A program made the translations under genes and the position numbers. From Chenopodium formosanum (taxonomy: Eukaryota > Streptophyta > Magnoliopsida > Caryophyllales > Amaranthaceae): a stretch of 64,000 bases of DNA. Positions 24,607-35,270 of this stretch are shown in pieces; the first letter of the stretch is position 1, and each line of letters begins with the position of its first letter. The notes beneath the pieces were generated by a model that saw only the letters and a program-made list of their open reading frames with translations, was not told the origin of the DNA and searched no databases. The stretch covers positions 49,610,001 through 49,674,000 of the forward strand of contig CM044857.1 of assembly GCA_024500155.1 (NCBI GenBank), given 5' to 3'.

Positions 24607-26201
24607 TGTTGTGTAGGAGTGTTTTGATTGTATTTGTGAGTGGAGAAAGATTTTTAAAGTTGGAGATAAGGTAGGAAGAAATGGGCACTATATTGTTTCT
24701 TAGAAATGGGAATTGGAAGATATGAGCACTTGGAAGTAACTGTCAATGTTGACAATAGTTATTCGATAACTATATTATACATTTAACTTTTAGGCTGCTC
24801 GATTTGTACTCAAACTATATTACTTTTATACTTTCAAAAAATAAAGAAAAAAACTGTACTTTTATAGTTTTATTATGAATATTATAGCTTGAGTTTCCTA
24901 TGTACATTTCTTGTAAGAATTGTCAATATTAAAAGTTAATTGGACAATTATACATTTTACGAGTAGCTATTTTCAAGCCTCCCGTTCATCACCCTTATGC
25001 CAAGACTTATAAAGCTATTTCCTTCGATTCATTTTAGTTGACATGTTTCTTTAGTCATGTTTGCCAATGCACAAATTCAACCTTTAATATTTCTAATTAT
25101 CGATAAGCAAAAATTCTAAAAAGTTGATATTTTGAAAATATATACCGTGATAAATTTAAGAAGATCTCACATGACTATATTTTTCATTACGTATAAATCA
25201 CAAAATACGGTCAAAAGAAAGTGTGTGAATAGTGCTAAAGTCAAAACGTGTCAACTAATAAAAAACGGAAGAAGTATTAACTAATGATGAGTGATTCACT
25301 ACTTCGTAAAATCACCTTTACGTCAAGACCTATAAGAGTTACCTTGTAGCAAGTAACAATATAATTGTGGAATAAATATCAACTTAAAGATTGAATAATC
25401 TAAAGGATTTAATTGTGTGCTTAAATGACAACAAATCCCAAATACAAAGCTAGAAACTATCAAGGTCCAAGTTCATTTTGGCCCAAATTCTAAAATATTA
25501 AATGAAGTTCAAAGTTGTTATTGTGTAACATGGGTCAAAAGCCCACTCAAGTCAAAGGCCAAAAGGTCCTCATTTTTTGATAAGTTGCTCATATAGTCAT
25601 TTGTCATTTATAATCTTTCGAAAAAGATGCTTCGTGTCTAAAGTACAAGACACTTCAAAACAAACAAAAAAGGAAAAAACCTGAAAAGTGGGGAAAATTA
25701 GAAGAGCCAAGAAACAAAGAGGCAAGGCCACTAAAGAAATTAAGGTTGAACACCAAAAACAAGACTGTCTAAAACCTTTGAATATCAGCCTTTAACTATG
25801 CATTATTGTGCCAACAACAAGCAACCTTTCAACCAACTAATCAAGTTAGAGTAACACTCTCGATATCTCACTTATCACGCATTACTCCCTCCGTTTTTAT
25901 ATTAGACGGCCATAATTCCATAAAATAATACTCGTACTCTCTACTTCGTATGCAAAATGTTCTAATCTATATTCTTCCAAATTCCCAACACGTAAACGCA
26001 CATTAGTTACACAAGACAACACTATATATAGCTTTCAATTTGAGGTTATCTAAAACCAGCCAGGTAACCAACAATAACTCTTTGAAGTGTTTCGCAACTT
26101 TAATAATATACGAACTTTGTCGACAAGATGTTATCAATGCAATATGGCTGTTTATATAAAAAAGTTTTTCCGTACATAATTTGATCACCAAGACAAAAAC
26201 C
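24607..26201. other. spacer between the two esterase genes
   Basis: This holds the promoter of copy 1 (its leader shares GGAAGAAATGGGCACT with copy 2) and the 3' flank of copy 2. Near 25884-25910, CTCCCTCCGTTTTTATATT is one end of a Stowaway-like MITE of a type common in this plant group; no second end was identified. No gene is present. Confidence 0.5.
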
Positions 26202-27230
26202 TCAATTAGAATTAACAAATGCTGATAAATCCCGAATCAATTTAGTTGTTGCTGGATCATCTGGTTTCGATATATGGAAAATATGAGACTGTCCCTTGGC
26301 CTCGATCCATCGGGCTTGACCCGGCCATCGACTAGTCTTAACCCGTTTGTAGTACCATATCGCACGGCCCCGAAGCTCGTCCACCTCGGCTGTGTAAACC
26401 AACAGCTTCTTACAGCCAAGGTGGGCAATGATCGGGGCCCCGCGCCCAAACGGGTTAATGAACTTGTTATTAACCCCGCCTTTGCAATGATTGCATACAT
26501 AAGGCCATACTTTATAATTAGGCGAAAATGGGAACCATTTGGGCTCGAGCGGAACCCGTTTAGACCCGAGGAAGTAAGGCATGGCCAAGAACAGACCCGC
26601 AAGGTGTGGCCCGTGGCCCATCCCGACCCGAACCGCTAAATTGTGAGCTATTGTAGCACCTGAGCTATCCCCTCCCGCGAAGATCCTTCCGAGATCCCCA
26701 TACTGGGCCACCCACGGGTCAGGCCCGGCACGAGACGCATGGGCTGCCACCCACTCGAGGGCAGCCCATGCGTCTTCCAAAGGCGCGGGAACCGTGAAGT
26801 CCGGGTACAAGCGATAATCGACAGCAATCGCAATAACCCGGGCCTCGGCCGCGACCTTTGCCACGTAATGACTATCACCCCAACCGAAGGCGGAGCCAAT
26901 GCAGAAGGCTCCCCCATGGAAGTAAAGAAGAACAGGAATCTTCCGGTTCGGGTCGGGTCGGGCCGGAAGAAAAACCCGGGCCCGAAGATTGTGATATGAA
27001 GACGAAGGAATGACGATATCTTTGGATTGAACTTGAGAATCAATAGGAGGAGGAACAAAAGATGCCGGGCCGTTGTAGTATTTTGTAACGGTGCCATTTC
27101 GATAATCGATAATATAAGGTTGGATCACAATTGGGGATTTAGAAGTGTTTTTGGCACAAATATGAGAAATTTGAGCAAGAATTAGTACTGAGAAAAAGGA
27201 GAAAGAAAGAAGAAGATGGTTTTTAGCCAT
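26202..27230 (-). CDS. carboxylesterase (CXE/HSL class, alpha/beta-hydrolase_3), signal-peptide-bearing copy 2
   Basis: Intronless, 342 codons. The start is the ATG at 27230 (MAKNHLLLS); a longer frame upstream begins only with TTG. Residues 1-26 form a signal peptide (LLLSFSFFSVLILAQISHICA). Catalytic elements are HGGAF (105-109), S189 in GGDSSGA, D284 in AEVDELRG and H316 in GQSHIFH. The nucleophile motif reads GDSSG where copy 1 has GDSAG; both fit GxSxG. The CxxC pair recurs as YVCNHCKGG. Long shared stretches (PYIIDYRNGTV, YFLGSKRVPLEPK, LGCKKLLVYTAEVDELRGR) show recent tandem duplication of copy 1 and copy 2. Base composition is GC-richer than the surroundings, as expected for an intronless coding region. 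The substrate is unknown. Confidence 0.92.
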   Translation of the reverse strand: MAKNHLLLSFSFFSVLILAQISHICAKNTSKSPIVIQPYIIDYRNGTVTKYYNGPASFVPPPIDSQVQSKDIVIPSSSYHNLRARVFLPARPDPNRKIPVLLYFHGGAFCIGSAFGWGDSHYVAKVAAEARVIAIAVDYRLYPDFTVPAPLEDAWAALEWVAAHASRAGPDPWVAQYGDLGRIFAGGDSSGATIAHNLAVRVGMGHGPHLAGLFLAMPYFLGSKRVPLEPKWFPFSPNYKVWPYVCNHCKGGVNNKFINPFGRGAPIIAHLGCKKLLVYTAEVDELRGRAIWYYKRVKTSRWPGQARWIEAKGQSHIFHISKPDDPATTKLIRDLSAFVNSN

Positions 27231-27752
27231 CTTTTTCAAGTGTGTTTGAGAGTGAAAGGAGTTAGATTTGGAGAGATGAAGTAGGAAGAAATAATGAGGA
27301 TTTGTTTGCTTAATTTAAGGGAGGAAGAAATGGGCACTTGGCAAAGATTGAAAAAATGGATGTATTTTAAGTTTGGAGTGTACGGGTACCCACATCTCAT
27401 GTTAATACATGTCACATCTTTTATAAGGGACAAACATAATCACGGTGGAATTGTCGGGGTTGATGCACCCTCCATTAATTGAGCTTAATTGTAATAACGT
27501 GAAATTATTTGTGTTGTTATGTTACTCTGTATTAACTAATGTACTACTCGTATTTGTAATTTAAGCGAGATCGGATAATGCTCGGGGTTATTGCACATTT
27601 TCCAGTTAATGAAATGCAAAAATAATATTGAGTATTAAAAATTAAATTACGATGAACAATGATTTAAACTTTTTTATATCGTTAAGATATTTTAAATGGA
27701 AAGAGCTAAAATACTTTTGCAAGTAAAACTTTTACTTTCAATATTTTGTATT

Positions 27753-27770
27753 AAACTCTTAGGATTGCCT

Positions 27771-27821
<51 letters not shown>

Positions 27822-27826
27822 TAGGA
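27753..27826 (+). mobile_element. minimal poly(A) retroposon with 12-bp target duplication
   Basis: AAACTCTTAGGA occurs at 27753-27764 and again at 27815-27826. Between them lie only TTGCCTC and about 43 A residues. This is the structure expected of an almost completely 5'-truncated LINE or LINE-mobilised RNA. Confidence 0.7.
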
Positions 27827-28286
27827 ATTAGGATATCTAAAACATGTTAGAATTTATAGAAATATACGATGAGATGATGGAGGTAGTATTATGGAGTAAT
27901 AGTCAAGTACTCAAATGTATACAACGAGATAGTGTGCAATTAGGGGGTGTTTGATTAGTGTATGTTTTGAATTGAAAATGAATTCGATTAAACCGATACC
28001 GTTACTGTGTGTTTGTTTTGAAGGCATGGTAATAATTACCATTATCTAAGGGTAATAGTTACCCCTTTGTTACTTCTCAAAAACTTGGGGTAACAAATAC
28101 ATTTACCCTCCTCTTAACAAATACCCTTTTATGGTTAAACCAAACAAATGAAAAGGTAATAGCTAAATGATTCTTTTCCCACCTCTTATTTGTTTTCTTT
28201 CTATTCCATTTCCATTTTCCGAACCAAATGTCCCCATAGTGTAATTAAAGGTGACTCTTAACAATCACCCATAATTATAAGTTTTT

Positions 28287-28339
28287 AGAAAAGAGGTATT
28301 TGTTTTTTTTTTTTTTTTTTTTTAACAAGAAAAGAGTTA
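28287..28339 (-). mobile_element. probable minimal poly(A) retroposon (reverse orientation)
   Basis: AGAAAAGAGGTA (28287-28298) and AGAAAAGAGTTA (28328-28339) flank a T run plus a few bases. There is one mismatch between the flanks, so this is weaker than the 27753 example. The paralogous sequence near 28468 lacks the T run. Confidence 0.5.
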
Positions 28340-28507
28340 ATTGACGAAAAGATTGAACTTTAAAAAACGTTTACGGTAGGAGGTAGTCAAATACTCAAAT
28401 GTGTACAATGAGATACGAGTAGTGTGCAATTAGTCTAAAATTGTAAATAGAGGTTACTCTTAATAGCAAAAGAAAAGAGGTAATTGATGAAAAGATTGAA
28501 CTTTAAG

Positions 28508-28580
28508 CGATCACGGTGGGACTCGAACCCACAATCTCCCGCTCCGGAGGCGAGCGCCTTATCCATTAGGCCACGCGATC
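28508..28580 (-). tRNA. tRNA-Arg (anticodon CCG)
   Basis: A 73-nt minus-strand tRNA running from 28580 to 28508. The acceptor arms GATCGCG and CGTGATC pair with one G-T, and G is the discriminator. The A-box is TGGCCTAATGG. The anticodon loop CTCCGGA has CCG at 28547-28545. The B-box is GGTTCGAGTCC. It reads CGG arginine codons and has no intron. Confidence 0.96.
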
Positions 28581-29126
28581 TTCCTCTGTTAATTAGTTCC
28601 GATTCAAGTTATAATAATAGGTATACTTTTTTATGTTTTATTTTATTTTAATTTGTAGTGGGATTCCCTTGCCAATCTTTCTTTACAAAGTATTCCATGT
28701 GTGTATATATCACATCAATAATTAGAGCATTTTTTTGAAATTATATAATAACTCCAATCTATAAAATTAATTAGAGATTTAGAGATATGGTTTTTCTACC
28801 ATCTATCACACTCAACATATTCTACATCTAATCATAATCGTGGTAATCTCATGCCTTTTCTATAGAATAGTTAGAGTATCGTCAAAAATAGCTAATTTAT
28901 CTCAAATATGTAAATTACCATCTATGCAAATATCACATTAATAATTAGACGAATATCTCAAATCATATTACCTTCCACCTCTTATTCACTTTAATTTTGG
29001 ATTGTTTGGTCGCTCGTACAAATATGTACCTTTTGAATTCACTACTTTTTAATTCATTTCTACATATCGTACCATTATTGGTTTCTTTTATATTGTAATG
29101 AACTATTGACTTTTGTCCATTTGGCA
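28581..29126. other. intergenic, no feature recognised
   Basis: AT-rich sequence between the tRNA gene and the nested transposon. No open frame or repeat boundary is seen. Confidence 0.4.
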
Positions 29127-29279
29127 ATTTTCTTTGAGTTAAGTATAATACAGGGACCTCACTTTTCTATTTTTTCACCATTAAGGACCTCCAACTTTTT
29201 TTTTTACCTTTAAGGACCTGTGGTTAATTTTCCGGTAACTTTAACTCACCTGAGCTTCACCTAAAAACTTAAGTCCTTC

Positions 29280-32200
29280 TGTAACACCCCGTATTTTCGA
29301 ACTATTACTTTATGCGTGTTTTAACCTGTAAAACCTAATTTCTAATTTAAATCTCAATTTCTAAATTAAAATGTTAATTTAATTATTAAGATCGTTCTTT
29401 ATTTTAAAGGTCATCCCAACCTTTTGAGACTCTAATTATAGTATTTTGACTTAACGTTTGAAAGTTATTATTTTAAAAAGGTTCTATATTTGAGTTTTAA
29501 TCATTTCAAATGTATTTGACTTGTCTGAATTGATATTAGCCTTACAGGGTGATTCCTTAAGCTTAAGCATCAATTTAGTAAGTGCTACTAAATTATATGT
29601 AATTTTAATATCTAATCTATTGCGATTGATGCGGGTCATCATGGGTGATTCCTTGACTAAAGTACCAATCTAATAGGTATAAAATGATTTTGGAGTTTTA
29701 AAAACGTTTTACATGCAATCATATCAATATCGATAAATTAAGTTGTATTGGGTGATTCCGTGAACTCGTTTATCAAATTGGTACTGTATTGTTTATAAAG
29801 TATTCTTTAATTCTTTTATTTATAAAACTCATTACAATGTCCTTTAATTATTTAGGTCATTATAAATGAATAATATTATTGGTTTCGCATTTCATCTTTT
29901 ATGTCGCTTTTCGTTACATATGAACTATATATATATATTTTCTGTATTGTAATTTAAATTATTATTTTCACTATTATTGTTGATATTATTGAGATATCAA
30001 TATTATAATCTATATTGTTGTTTTTGAACGCGTTTTAAAATGCCTTCCGCTACATTCCTTTTCTAGTCTAGTTTCGAGCCAACTAGCATTTATCTATGGG
30101 TCGGGTTTTTCCCTTAAAACTTTCATGAATAAATAGATTAAGATAAGTAGCTTTCCTAATCTCATTCTTAAGCCTAAATTAATCATTCAATCAAGCCCAT
30201 AAGTGTAGCTTAAGTTAGGGTTATATGAACCAAATTTCTCTCCCTTTTCACGGCAGCCTTAAGGCTAATTATTTATCAGTTTGTAAAGCCTAAACTCCCT
30301 AATTATTCATGTAATAAAACCCCCTTTACTCCTCTTTAAGTGGCTGTCCAAGACCCTTCTTCTTCCTCTCTTTTAAACGTACAAAACAAGATGATTGAGC
30401 GTTCTTTTCGCTGCTTGCATCTCATCTGTTTCTCTCCTTCTTTCCCTCAAAATTTTTGTGTGATCTCAAGGCTCAAACATGGTGATTTTCGTGGTTAACT
30501 TGCTGCTGCTTTTCCTCTCAAATTCGAGCACTCAATTGTACTCAAGAACATCAAGACAAAGGGGTGAATGGAGCTTCGTTTGGGGCGTTTTGATGAGCAA
30601 CCCTTGCTGCACTTTAATCTGATTTTTATCGCCTTCATATAAGAGGTAACTAGCACTATTCCAAGCTTTAGAAATCATGGCTAGGATAGGTTAAGGCTAG
30701 GTGCAAATTAGAGTTGTTTAGATTAGAAATTCGTTGTAATTCAAGGTGCTAGAATTTCATGTTTGTTTGCTGTTTGTGCGTGAGAAATGAGGGTATTTTA
30801 TTCATGTTTTATTTCTGGTTTTTATGCTAGATAATCATGCCTTGAATTGGTAAATATATTGAGACTTGTTTCCATAAATTGGTATTTGTTTTTGGTGGGT
30901 TTTAAGCATGATATGTACACTATGTCTCACAAAATTGCTGCTGTAATTTCTGTCTTTGAGCATTGCGTTTTCAGCCTTATTTTCCCTTGATTTGGTTTGT
31001 TTTTGTGCCTTATATGGTATAGCATCATGTTAGGTTTATTCCTAAATTAATTTATCATGTTTTTGTGTAAGTTTGAATGAGATTATTTGGTCAAGTGTGA
31101 GCATAGGTGCTGCTGCCATTCAGTTGGGGAGGAGTATGATTTGAGTGTGTTTAAGTAATGTATTGCCTAATTTTTATGCCAAATCTTTTGCCTATCATGG
31201 CCCATTATGTTTCTAGAGTATGTATGTTAATGGGCTAAGGTTAATTATGGATTTAAGGTTGGTTTTGGGTGGATTTGTTGTGCAAGATGCTGCTGAAATT
31301 CTTGTTAGGGGCTGCTGCCTTTTCATGTTGTTTACACCATGTTAAAGTCATGAATTTAAGCTTATCTTGTATGTATATATTGCCTAATATAAGGATTAAT
31401 ATGTCATAGTTTTATTTTATCATTTTAGCATTGTTTGAGTGTGTTTATAAAGTGTAACGAAGTGGTATGTTTGCTGCCATTTTTGGTTATTAAATAAGTT
31501 GTCGACGTCGTTGTGCTTTAAAGAAGAATAACACTGTTTTTAGCACCGCTTCGCCAAGGGTTGTGTACGGAGTGTATTGTGATAATTTACCATGATTAGC
31601 TTCGTACCCAAATCCATACAATAAGAGTGACACCTTGTTACGATTTATAAATATTTTTTTTGTATACTTTGAAGAATTTTGAAGTTAAACTCTTTTGAAG
31701 AATTTTTGTTGAAATTTGGTCTTAGAAGTAAAAACTTGCAGTGTTTTAAATTAGGGTTGATGATCCCTAAGTTTGTTTGGATGATTTTTTTTGAAGAATT
31801 ATTTTTACTGTTTTATATGATTCGTGAGTGTAAGACAACCGTTGGGCTGCGGAATTCAATGGTTGGAACATGCCAACATCTTGGGCTGCGGAATTCGAGA
31901 TGTAATTTTCTAGGTTAATTGTTGTCGTCCGGAACTACTCGGGCTGCGGAATTCGAGTAGGAAAACTGGGAGTTTGGCCATTCTCAGACGCAGACGGCTG
32001 CGGAATCGTCTGTAGGTTCACCCTGACAAACCTTTGATGGTGGGCTGCGGATTTCACCGGCGTTCATATTTTATATGCTTGTCTCACTATGGATCAGTTT
32101 TCGAAAAGTTAAAATCCTCTATTTCAAAATTATTACACTTTTGAGAAGGTCTTAGTCATGAATTTTTCTTAATCTTTTTAAAGAATCTTTAAAAAGTGTT

Positions 32201-32838
32201 AATTATTGTTTTTATGAGTTTATTGATGTGTTTTGGGTGTTATTTATTCATACGCTGTAATTATGTGGCAATATATTTTACTTTGTTCAAAATACATGTT
32301 CGTTATATTTTTTGTATTGTAATCATGTTGCATGTTTTGACTGGTATTTCTATCTATGTGTCTTATCATGTTTATCTTGTCTATATTATGAAGTTGTTTG
32401 ACATGTATATATGTTGTATTATTTATATGTATGCTTCTATGCTTTATACTATGCTTAGCTTTGTGTTTCTACAAGTTTTGGGAGAATGCTAGTTACTCCC
32501 CACTGATTGTGGAACCTAAATGTTAATTGCAGGTGAACAGTAGCGTTTGTTGAGTCTGGGGCTGAGAGCAGAGTGTTTAGTTTGTTCCCTAGTAGCTTTA
32601 TCGACTATCTTTTGATGTCTTTACCTCTCTTTATGAGATAGTCGAATTTGAGGTTGTTTTGCCTCGTTGAAAGTTTTTTTTGTTCATTTGGGATTTCTTT
32701 CTCTTTATTATTTTTTTTATTTATTAATTTTTGTTATTTATTTATTCCCTTTAGTTTTTCGTAACCTTTAGAGTGACATCACCGTCTCGAGGTTATTTCC
32801 GCTAACGTCTCGCCTTCTGTTTTAGACGGGGTGTTACA
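29280..32838. mobile_element. long solo LTR (3,559 bp) nested in the MULE
   Basis: It starts TGTAACACCCCGT and ends ACGGGGTGTTACA, a perfect 13-bp inverted terminus of LTR type (TG...CA). The 5-bp duplication CCTTC is at 29275-29279 and 32839-32843. TGTAACACCCCG starts are frequent in plant Ty3/Gypsy LTRs. I find no second LTR, primer-binding site or gag-pol frame, so it is a recombinant solo LTR. Its length is unusual. It contains three GGGTGATTCC repeats (29547, 29643, 29750) and five related hairpins (31836-32059). Frames inside it have no known domain. Confidence 0.85.
31836..32059 (+). repeat. array of five hairpins with a shared loop and different stems
   Basis: The core GGCTGCGGAATT (last copies vary slightly) occurs at 31845, 31884, 31942, about 31996 and 32043. 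Each copy is flanked by arms that pair with each other: CAACCGTTG/CAATGGTTG, ACATCTTG/CGAGATGT, CTACTCG/CGAGTAG, GCAGACG/CGTCTGT, TGGTG/CACCG (U-G pairs allowed). The stem sequences differ from copy to copy. The function is unknown; the array lies near the 3' side of the LTR. Confidence 0.85.
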
Positions 32839-32912
32839 CCTTCATTTCCAAATGTTGAGTCCTTCAGAGTGTTATTACTGCAACACTTTCTACTATAATG
32901 ATTAGTTCTAAT

Positions 32913-33437
32913 TAGGGTTGTACAGAGTGCGGTTTAGACCGCACCAAACCGCAATTTTGCGGTTTGGTTGCGGTTTAAAAATTGTGGTGCGGTTTTTAAA
33001 AATGACTAAATAACGGTTTGCGATTTGGTGCGGTTTCCAAAAATATTGAGACCAAACTGCACTTTAATGCGATTTGCGATTTTTATACTATATTTTCAAT
33101 AGAATTATATAAAAGAACTAAAATATATGAGCTAATCTTTAACTATTAGTTAATTAAAGGTTAATAAAAAGAGTTTAATATTTGAATTATAAACTAATAA
33201 TTATAAAATAAAATAAAAGTTTTGTTTTAAAAAGAATAATTAAAATTTTAATAAAATACGGTTAAACCGCACCGCACCAAACCGCATTTTGCGGTACGGT
33301 TTGGTGCGGTTTTTTTAAAAGTGCGGTTTGGAGCGGTTTTTTTAAAAGTGCGGTTTGGAGCGGTTTGAAAAAATTACAAACTGCACTTTTGCGGTTTGGT
33401 GCGGTTTATGATCCAAACCGCACCGCGAACACCCCTA
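32913..33437. mobile_element. hAT-type MITE nested in the MULE
   Basis: The ends TAGGGTTGTACAGAGTGCGG and, reversed, TAGGGGTGTTCGCGGTGCGG are inverted repeats. The flanks GTTCTAAT (32905-32912) and GTTATAAT (33438-33445) are an 8-bp duplication with one mismatch. The subterminal parts are dense in GCGGTTTGG words in both orientations. It is 525 bp with no transposase. Confidence 0.8.
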
Positions 33438-34187
33438 GTTATAATCTTCCCAATTCCCACATGAGTTTGGTGCATCAAATTCGATTCAACACAAGTTCTA
33501 CCAACAATATAATTCTATTACATGCAAAAGAAAATAAAGCAAATATTATTTCCTATCTAAAATCACAATAATATAAATGATAAATTACCGTTTAATCTTA
33601 TGAATCAAAGGGTTCTTGTTCAACCGAAATTTAATATGCCAATAGTCTCCAAATCCTCCTCCTAAATCACATCTTCACTTTCCCCTCCCAAATGCTTCTG
33701 AACCTCCATTAATGTCTGCTTCTAAATCAAACTCAAGCTCTTATCCTAAAAAATGGCGGCTCTCGAACCTTGAATACTCGAAAAACCCCCTCTTCTCACC
33801 ATCATAGATCAAATTAGCATCAATACCCTTAAATTCCAAATAATTATTCACTCTAGTTTTCAACAACAAATCAATTGCAATTAGTACAAAACAAAACCTA
33901 TGACCCAAAGCTTCTAGAATACAGTATGAAAAATGAATAAAACATAGGGGTAACTTAATTCAAAACAATGAGTGTGCTTCCCCATGACACATTAGCTACG
34001 TAATTATGGTTTTATGTTAGCTAACCAAAGCTTAACTCAGCTTAACTCAACGTGAGCTAACTGATGTTAATCACCACCGAAAAGTAAATGTTAGGTCCTT
34101 AAAGGTGAAAAAAAAAGTGAGAGGTTCTTAAAAGTGAAAAAAAATGAAAAAGTGAGGTCCTTATATTATACTTAACTCATTTTCTTT

Positions 34188-35270
34188 TTATCAATTTGTA
34201 AATTTGTTAGTTTAATATCTAGTTCAATAATGTGTATTTTTACAACACAAAGCCTGTTTATTCCTTTTTCCGATCAATATCCACCTAGAACTATGCACTG
34301 GCAATCGACCTTACCATCAAGAATATGAGGAGTAATGGGTTGTCAAATGCTAATTTCAAAACAGAATTCACTTTAATAATTGCTTAGTTCTTAATAGATA
34401 TAAAAGGGGTTTTTGGTTTTTTTTTTTTTTTTTGGAAACAGTTCTTAACAGTCAATAGATAGTTTGTTTTGTTTGAATGTATGGAGTACCATCTTAATAT
34501 AGTAAAATCTTAACCACAATTTATGTTATTAACTTTGAAATATACTAATTAAGCAATAAACCCATGCAAACTCATATATTTAATTCATATGTCTCATATG
34601 TAGTTTATTATACGGAGTATTAGCTTTTTATAAAATAAATAACATAAAATTAAATATATAATTGATAAAATACATTGAAAAGCTGTAATAGTAACCAAAT
34701 GAGGCGACTAATAAGGAACATGAGGAATATAACAAACTCTAAAATATTAGATGTCGGTATTATTATAACGAAATTAGATCTTAAGTACTCCGTATCATTT
34801 CACTCAAGTTTAAAGATGTTAATCAACTAAACTAACTAAAGTATCAACTATGAAGTAGCTAAACATCCAATAAACTAGTCCAAATTTATTAATAAACTTC
34901 TAATAGAATTTTAAACCTTAATCAATAACCTTTATACTCGTATTTTTTTTTTTTTTTTTTTTTGTTTGTCAAAATAACCTTTAATTTCATATTGTAATCC
35001 AAAAAAGCAGGCGAAAACTCTAGAAAAAGAAAACCCAAAAAAAAAAAAAAAAGCGCGTAAAAGACAGACACACTCCAACTCTCCGACACAGTTTAATTAT
35101 AGATCTCAATTAAAATCAACGGCTATTATTCAACCTCCCCCCCAATTTTCCATCTCATCATCTTAACTTAACATACACCGTCTTCTATCTCTTTCTTTTT
35201 TCTGTAATAATCTTTCTTTTTTTCTCTCTCCTCATTTCTCTGAGCTTTCAGAACTCAGAAAATCCAAACT
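34188..35270. other. intergenic region and distal promoter of the ANTH gene
   Basis: AT-rich, with several T/A runs and two TACGGAGTA-type motifs (34611-34619, 34786-34794). From about 35090 the sequence becomes CT-rich, as in plant promoters and leaders. No gene is supported. Confidence 0.4.

Larger units (their letters stand above)
27231..28507. other. intergenic with internal tandem duplication
   Basis: This is upstream of esterase copy 2. A segment containing CAAGTACTCAAATGTATACAA (27903-27923) recurs in diverged form at 28387-28407, and a GAAAAGATTGAACTTTAA segment occurs at both 28346 and 28489, so the area was duplicated. It also contains two short poly(A)/(T) retroposons, listed separately. 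No gene was found. Confidence 0.5.
29136..34178. mobile_element. Mutator-like (MULE) non-autonomous element, interrupted by nested insertions
   Basis: Long inverted termini start GAGTTAAGTATAATA at 29136 and at the complement of 34178. They keep matching for roughly 100-130 bp through 'GGACCTCAC...TTTAAGGACCT'. The element is flanked by a perfect 9-bp duplication ATTTTCTTT (29127-29135 and 34179-34187), the hallmark length for MULEs. Without the solo LTR at 29280-32838 its own sequence is about 1.5 kb. I see no transposase. The part at 33600-33900 is unlike the termini and might be captured sequence, but no gene is recognised in it. Confidence 0.85.

Noticed and set aside
27950..28250. Possible MITE around GTGTTTGATT...CCAAATGTCCCC
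   Set aside because: The ends are suggestive, but I could not define matching inverted termini or a duplication.
31844..32051. Regularly spaced repeats considered as a CRISPR-like array
   Set aside because: The host is a plant nucleus, spacing is irregular (39-58 bp), and the repeats are hairpin loops within an LTR.
31679..32492. Two plus-strand frames (79 and 98 aa) inside the solo LTR
   Set aside because: No gag, pol or other domain; one is hydrophobic from T-rich sequence. The hairpin array overlaps the first and explains its repeated 'LRNS' words.
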